Origin: an uncultured Chryseobacterium sp.
GTDB taxonomy: Bacteria > Bacteroidota > Bacteroidia > Flavobacteriales > Weeksellaceae
NCBI RefSeq assembly: GCF_936933875.1
Contig: NZ_CAKZIK010000030.1
Coordinates: forward strand, 1-64,000
Direction: 5' to 3'
DNA: 64,000 nucleotides
Part shown: positions 60,799-64,000 of the stretch, piece after piece
How the letters are laid out: each line of letters opens with the position of its first letter
Position numbering within the stretch: the first letter of the stretch is position 1
The notes under the pieces: generated by a model
Database searches by the model: none
What the model was told of the DNA's origin: nothing
Seen by the model: only the letters and a program-made list of their open reading frames with translations
Program-made: the position numbers and the translations under genes

Positions 60799-61183
60799 TA
60801 CTATATATATAGCCCTCTATTTCCTGATGTTTTTTGTGCATTTCGGAATCTTTATGCTTTGGAAAACAGGTTTCGAAACAACTTTCGTCAAGTATTATCT
60901 GTTTCTTACAGTGCTTTTCAGTATGGTAATTACTATTATTTCCATCATGAAAAAGATTTATCCCCAATATATCGGTTTTGCCTTTATGGGATTGGTGATG
61001 TTTAAACTAATTTTGATGTTTTTAATCATGAAAAAACTGAATCTTGGCGCAGTTCCGAACTACAAACTTCACTTTATCATTCCGTATTTAATTTCGTTGG
61101 TATTGGAAACTTTATATTCCATCAATATCATTAAAGAACATGACGCCTCTTCTGCTGAAAAAAGGGAAGAATCCGAGGAGTAA
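60788..61183 (+). CDS. Small membrane protein of the ATP synthase operon (AtpI-like position)
   Basis: About 131 residues with four spans and an acidic tail (EKREESEE). It occupies the usual place of atpI between atpZ and atpB but I do not see a clear AtpI signature. The ATG at 60788 is chosen; one at 60770 would overlap atpZ by 29 rather than 11 bases. I recall it as a DUF6168-type protein, but not with certainty. A role in c-ring assembly is inferred from position. Confidence 0.7.
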   Translation: MKSNTIYIALYFLMFFVHFGIFMLWKTGFETTFVKYYLFLTVLFSMVITIISIMKKIYPQYIGFAFMGLVMFKLILMFLIMKKLNLGAVPNYKLHFIIPYLISLVLETLYSINIIKEHDASSAEKREESEE

Positions 61184-61270
61184 AATTTGAGCTGAACTTT
61201 AACTGAATTTTTCTCAAAAAAGATGAAAAAAATCAGTTAAAATTGATTTTCATATTATGATTAATTATCC

Positions 61271-61278
61271 TATTTTTG
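61271..61278 (+). promoter_or_regulatory. -7 promoter element upstream of atpB
   Basis: TATTTTTG, full match, 25 bases before the atpB ATG, so atpB-E-F-H-A may also be transcribed separately from atpZ. Confidence 0.5.
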
Positions 61279-61303
61279 CAAAACTTTAAAATAAGATATA
61301 GCA

Positions 61304-62431
61304 ATGCTGAAAAGAGTAGTTCTTGTACTGAGTTTTTTATCGATATTTTCTACAACATTTGCACAACATAAGGCTGGTGAAGTAAAAGAAGCAAATACCC
61401 ACGGGGTAGAAGCTCCTGTTGTAGTTTCTGAAGCTGATCAAGTAAGAAAAGAAAACAAGGACTTTATTAATCATCACCTTTTGGATGCGCACAGCTTCGA
61501 TATCATGGTGACTAAAGAGGGAAAGCATATTGGTTTTCCGCTTCCTGTTATTTTTTATGATAAAGCCAACGGATTTCACGCAATGATGAGTTCTGCTTTT
61601 CACCACGGTGAAAAAGTAGTAGAAAGTAAAGGTGGACACTACAAACTTTTCCACGAAAAAATCTACAAAACCGATGCTTCAGGAACAATTAACCTAGATG
61701 CAGAGCACCATCCAACCAATGAAAAAGTCTTGGATTTATCCATTACTAAAAGTGTACTCATGATTGTTTTGGTATCTTTATTAATGATTTTTATTTTTGG
61801 TGGAATCGCTAGAAGCTATAAAAATTCTTTAGTACCAAGTGGTGCTGGAAAAATTTTGGAACCTTTGATTCTTTTCATTAGAGATGACATCGCTAAACCA
61901 AATATTGGTCCGAAATATAAAAAATACATGGGTTATTTGCTCACTATTTTCTTCTTTATTTTGTTCTTGAACATTTTCGGATTATTGCCTTTCGGGATTA
62001 ACGTAACTGGGAATATCGCAATTACTGCTGCTTTGGCAATTTTTACATTCCTTATTACCCAATTTACAGCAAACAAAACATACTGGCAACATATTTTCTG
62101 GATGCCGGGATTGCCTTGGCCAATGAAAATTGTAATGATGCCAATTGAAATCATTGGAATGTTCATTAAGCCATTCGCACTGCTTATCCGTCTTTTTGCG
62201 AACATGACAGCGGGACACATTGTAATCATGTCACTTATCGCGATGATCTATGTTTTCAAAAATGTAATCGCGGGTGTTGCGTTCCCATTCTTAACTTTTG
62301 TACTTTATCTTCTTGAAATATTAGTTGCATTCCTTCAGGCATATATCTTCACCATGCTTTCTGCCGTATATTTCGGTATGGCAAACGAAGAACATGCGCA
62401 TGAAGGCGAAGAAGGAGTAGCACATCATTAA
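61304..62431 (+). CDS. atpB: ATP synthase F0 subunit a
   Basis: A 375-residue subunit, longer than in proteobacteria (about 270) because of a signal peptide (VVLVLSFLSIFSTTFAQ) and about 120 extra periplasmic residues, as in other Bacteroidota. The essential stator arginine lies in LLIRLFANMTAGHIV. It forms the proton half-channels beside the c-ring. Confidence 0.96.
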   Translation: MLKRVVLVLSFLSIFSTTFAQHKAGEVKEANTHGVEAPVVVSEADQVRKENKDFINHHLLDAHSFDIMVTKEGKHIGFPLPVIFYDKANGFHAMMSSAFHHGEKVVESKGGHYKLFHEKIYKTDASGTINLDAEHHPTNEKVLDLSITKSVLMIVLVSLLMIFIFGGIARSYKNSLVPSGAGKILEPLILFIRDDIAKPNIGPKYKKYMGYLLTIFFFILFLNIFGLLPFGINVTGNIAITAALAIFTFLITQFTANKTYWQHIFWMPGLPWPMKIVMMPIEIIGMFIKPFALLIRLFANMTAGHIVIMSLIAMIYVFKNVIAGVAFPFLTFVLYLLEILVAFLQAYIFTMLSAVYFGMANEEHAHEGEEGVAHH

Positions 62432-62455
62432 TAAAACCTTTTAAATTTTTATATT

Positions 62456-62644
62456 ATGGATCTTAAATTAGTAGGAGCAGGTTTAGTAGTAATCGGAGCA
62501 GGTCTTGGTATCGGTAAAATCGGTGCTGCGGCTCTAGAAGGTATGGCTAGACAACCAGAACAAGCTGGTAAACTTCAAACTGCAATGCTTATTGCTGCTG
62601 CACTTGTTGAAGGTCTTGCATTTGCTGCACTTTTCGCAGTTTAA
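62456..62644 (+). CDS. atpE: ATP synthase F0 subunit c
   Basis: A 62-residue hairpin subunit. The ion-binding carboxylate is E52 in ALVEGLAF, and the polar loop is RQPE (32-35). Residues of the Na+ site (Gln in TM1 and Ser after the Glu) are absent, so proton coupling is expected. The strong hairpin just downstream may raise its level relative to the rest of the operon. Confidence 0.96.
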   Translation: MDLKLVGAGLVVIGAGLGIGKIGAAALEGMARQPEQAGKLQTAMLIAAALVEGLAFAALFAV

Positions 62645-62669
62645 TCAAGCTTTTCAGCCACCCAAAAAT

Positions 62670-62707
62670 CATCTGCCGGGAACGGTTGGTTACGGCAGAT
62701 GTTTTTT
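62670..62707 (+). terminator. Intraoperonic hairpin between atpE and atpF
   Basis: CATCTGCCG (62670-62678) pairs perfectly with CGGCAGATG (62693-62701), followed by TTTTTT, a terminator shape within an operon. Partial termination would give more c subunit, needed in about ten or more copies, than b and delta. This is an inference from the structure. Confidence 0.6.
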
Positions 62708-62750
62708 CAAAAGAAATTAAAAACAATTACAATATATATCATAACTCATT

Positions 62751-63248
62751 ATGGGATTATTAGAAAATTTTTCATCAGGTTTATTCATCATACAATCGGT
62801 GGTTTTTATCATTCTATTGTTGGTACTAAGAAAATTCGCATGGAAACCAATTATGGATGCTGTGAATGAAAGAGAAGTCACCATCGTTGATTCTCTTAAT
62901 CAGGCTAAATTGGCAAGACAAGAAGTGCAGAATTTGAAAGCTGAAAACGAAAACATTATCCGTGAGGCTAAAATTGAGCGCGACAATATCTTGAAAGAAG
63001 CAAGAGAAATCAAAGAAAGAATTGTAGGTGATGCCAAGAATGTTGCGCAAACCGAAGCTGATAAAATTATCGAGCAGGCAAGACAATCAATCCAAGCAGA
63101 GAAAACTGCGGCAATGGCAGATATTAAAAACCAAATTGGTGCTTTGTCTGTTAACATCGCAGAATCTATCCTTAAAGAAAAACTAAACAACGACGATGCT
63201 CAGAACGCTTTGGTAGAAAATATTCTTAACAAATCTAATTTGAATTAA
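62751..63248 (+). CDS. atpF: ATP synthase F0 subunit b
   Basis: A 165-residue stator subunit: one N-terminal span (SSGLFIIQSVVFIILLLVL) and a long coiled coil (ALSVNIAESILKEKL near the end). It connects F0 with the delta subunit. It is followed by atpH after one base. Confidence 0.96.
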   Translation: MGLLENFSSGLFIIQSVVFIILLLVLRKFAWKPIMDAVNEREVTIVDSLNQAKLARQEVQNLKAENENIIREAKIERDNILKEAREIKERIVGDAKNVAQTEADKIIEQARQSIQAEKTAAMADIKNQIGALSVNIAESILKEKLNNDDAQNALVENILNKSNLN

Positions 63249-63249
63249 A

Positions 63250-63789
63250 ATGCTTACAAGTAAGGTAGCAAAAAGATACGCACAAGGTTTGTTGGATTTC
63301 ACGCAGGAAGTTGGAAATACATCTTCGGTTTTCGGTGAAATGCAGGACGTTGTAAAAACTATCGGTAATTCTAAGGAGTTAATAAATTTCTTTGCTTCCC
63401 CGATTATCGACGCAAAAAAGAAGGCGAGTGTTGCAGGTGAAATTTTCAAAAGTTTCTCTCCGGTAACACAGAATCTTATCCAGTTGGTGATTAAGCACGG
63501 CCGTGAAAAACAGTTGCAGAATATCGCTCAGGAATTTGTAAACAAGGTAGAAGACATGAACGGTGTTCAGAGAATTACCATCACTACTGCTACAAATCTT
63601 TCAAACGAGAACATCAACAGTATTTTGGGCTCAACCAATTTGGTTAACCATAACAATAAGTTTGATGTAAAAACAATTATTAATCCTGAAATTTTAGGAG
63701 GTTACATCCTAAGAGTTGGAGACCAGCAAATAGATACTTCGGTAAAAACAAAACTGAGCCAGCTTAAAAAAGAATTTCAATTAAACTAA
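63250..63789 (+). CDS. atpH: ATP synthase F1 subunit delta
   Basis: A 179-residue subunit opening with SKVAKRYAQGLLDFTQEVG and ending GGYILRVGDQQIDTSVKTKL, both conserved in delta subunits. It links the b stalk to the alpha subunits. It is followed by atpA after 17 bases. Confidence 0.96.
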   Translation: MLTSKVAKRYAQGLLDFTQEVGNTSSVFGEMQDVVKTIGNSKELINFFASPIIDAKKKASVAGEIFKSFSPVTQNLIQLVIKHGREKQLQNIAQEFVNKVEDMNGVQRITITTATNLSNENINSILGSTNLVNHNNKFDVKTIINPEILGGYILRVGDQQIDTSVKTKLSQLKKEFQLN

Positions 63790-63806
63790 GATAAAACAAC
63801 CATAAA

Positions 63807-64000
63807 ATGGCAGAAATAAATCCGGCAGAAATATCTGCAATTCTTAAACAGCAACTTGCAAATTTCGATACTCAATCGAATGTTGAAGAAGTTGGAACTG
63901 TATTAACAATTGGTGATGGTATCGCTCTTGTATACGGTTTGGAAAATGTTCAGTACGGTGAATTGGTTAAATTCGAAAGCGGTATTGAAGGTATTGTACT
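63807..64000 (+). CDS. atpA: ATP synthase F1 subunit alpha, N-terminal part
   Basis: The first 64 or so codons of the alpha subunit: [17 protein letters not shown], then the beta-barrel start [21 protein letters not shown]. The catalytic core lies beyond the window. The gene is complete at its 5' end and cut at 64000. Confidence 0.95.
   Translation, partial: MAEINPAEISAILKQQLANFDTQSNVEEVGTVLTIGDGIALVYGLENVQYGELVKFESGIEGIV

Noticed and set aside
1..64000. tRNA, rRNA or CRISPR loci
   Set aside because: No cloverleaf, rRNA core sequence or regularly spaced repeat array was seen in any intergenic region.

Overview
The window is chromosomal DNA of a flavobacterium in the Chryseobacterium/Kaistella group (Bacteroidota, Weeksellaceae-like). 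The assignment rests on AT-rich DNA, promoters of the Bacteroidota type (-33 TTG/TTTG, -7 TAnnTTTG) seen at about twenty loci, gliding genes gldF/gldG, a type IX secretion sorting domain, TonB-linked outer-membrane proteins, and families largely confined to this phylum (DUF2723, DUF4230, DUF6157, DUF6705). Species cannot be fixed from sequence alone. No rRNA, tRNA, CRISPR array, prophage or complete insertion sequence was seen.

Layout. 1-2 kb: a 5'-terminal piece of an acyl-CoA:amino-acid acyltransferase next to a cysteine-synthase-like enzyme, a pairing that suggests sulfonolipid (capnine) synthesis. 2-7 kb: two large membrane glycosyltransferase-type proteins. 7-15 kb: DUF1697, kdsA, an outer-membrane pair with a TonB receptor, a MATE exporter, an NtrC-like regulator without a DNA-binding domain, and a YggS protein. 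15-18.25 kb: a putative four-gene signalling operon (anchored protein, 7-TM protein, histidine kinase, LuxR-type regulator) followed by a non-coding stretch with repeated GGGTGTTTTTCC boxes and promoter-terminator units that look like small RNA genes. This is the most unusual part of the window. 18-25 kb: sirtuin, copper ATPase with an HMA-AraC regulator and a paired direct repeat between them, thioesterase, DUF6157, aldo/keto reductase. 25-31 kb: stress and envelope proteins, an NTP pyrophosphohydrolase, acyl-CoA dehydrogenase, and a frameshifted secreted nuclease. 31-38 kb: SatD/DUF3307, purC-purF, an outer-membrane protein, aroB, proline dehydrogenase. 38-40 kb: DUF6705 and a lipoprotein gene broken by an in-frame stop. 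40-46 kb: priA, dacB, kbl. 45.6-47.3 kb: a ParE-type toxin-antitoxin pair between inverted GTTAGC repeats, palindromic elements, a cold-shock gene with a long leader, and a remnant of a DUF6705 gene. 47-52.5 kb: an assimilatory sulfate cluster (APS reductase, cysD, cysN, a DUF2490 protein, and a siroheme-synthase-like/TauE fusion). 53-64 kb: gldG, gldF, hemJ, SAM hydrolase, phoH, ffh, and the start of the F-type ATP synthase operon (atpZ to atpA, cut by the window end).

How the parts connect. The sulfate cluster makes sulfite from APS without a PAPS step. Sulfite is also the likely sulfur donor for the cysteate-type chemistry suggested at the left end, and the TauE fusion may handle excess sulfite. 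The 15-18 kb boxes sit upstream of both the kinase-regulator operon and the small transcripts, so a two-component system controlling its own operon and a pair of tandem small RNAs is a reasonable working model, not a demonstrated one.
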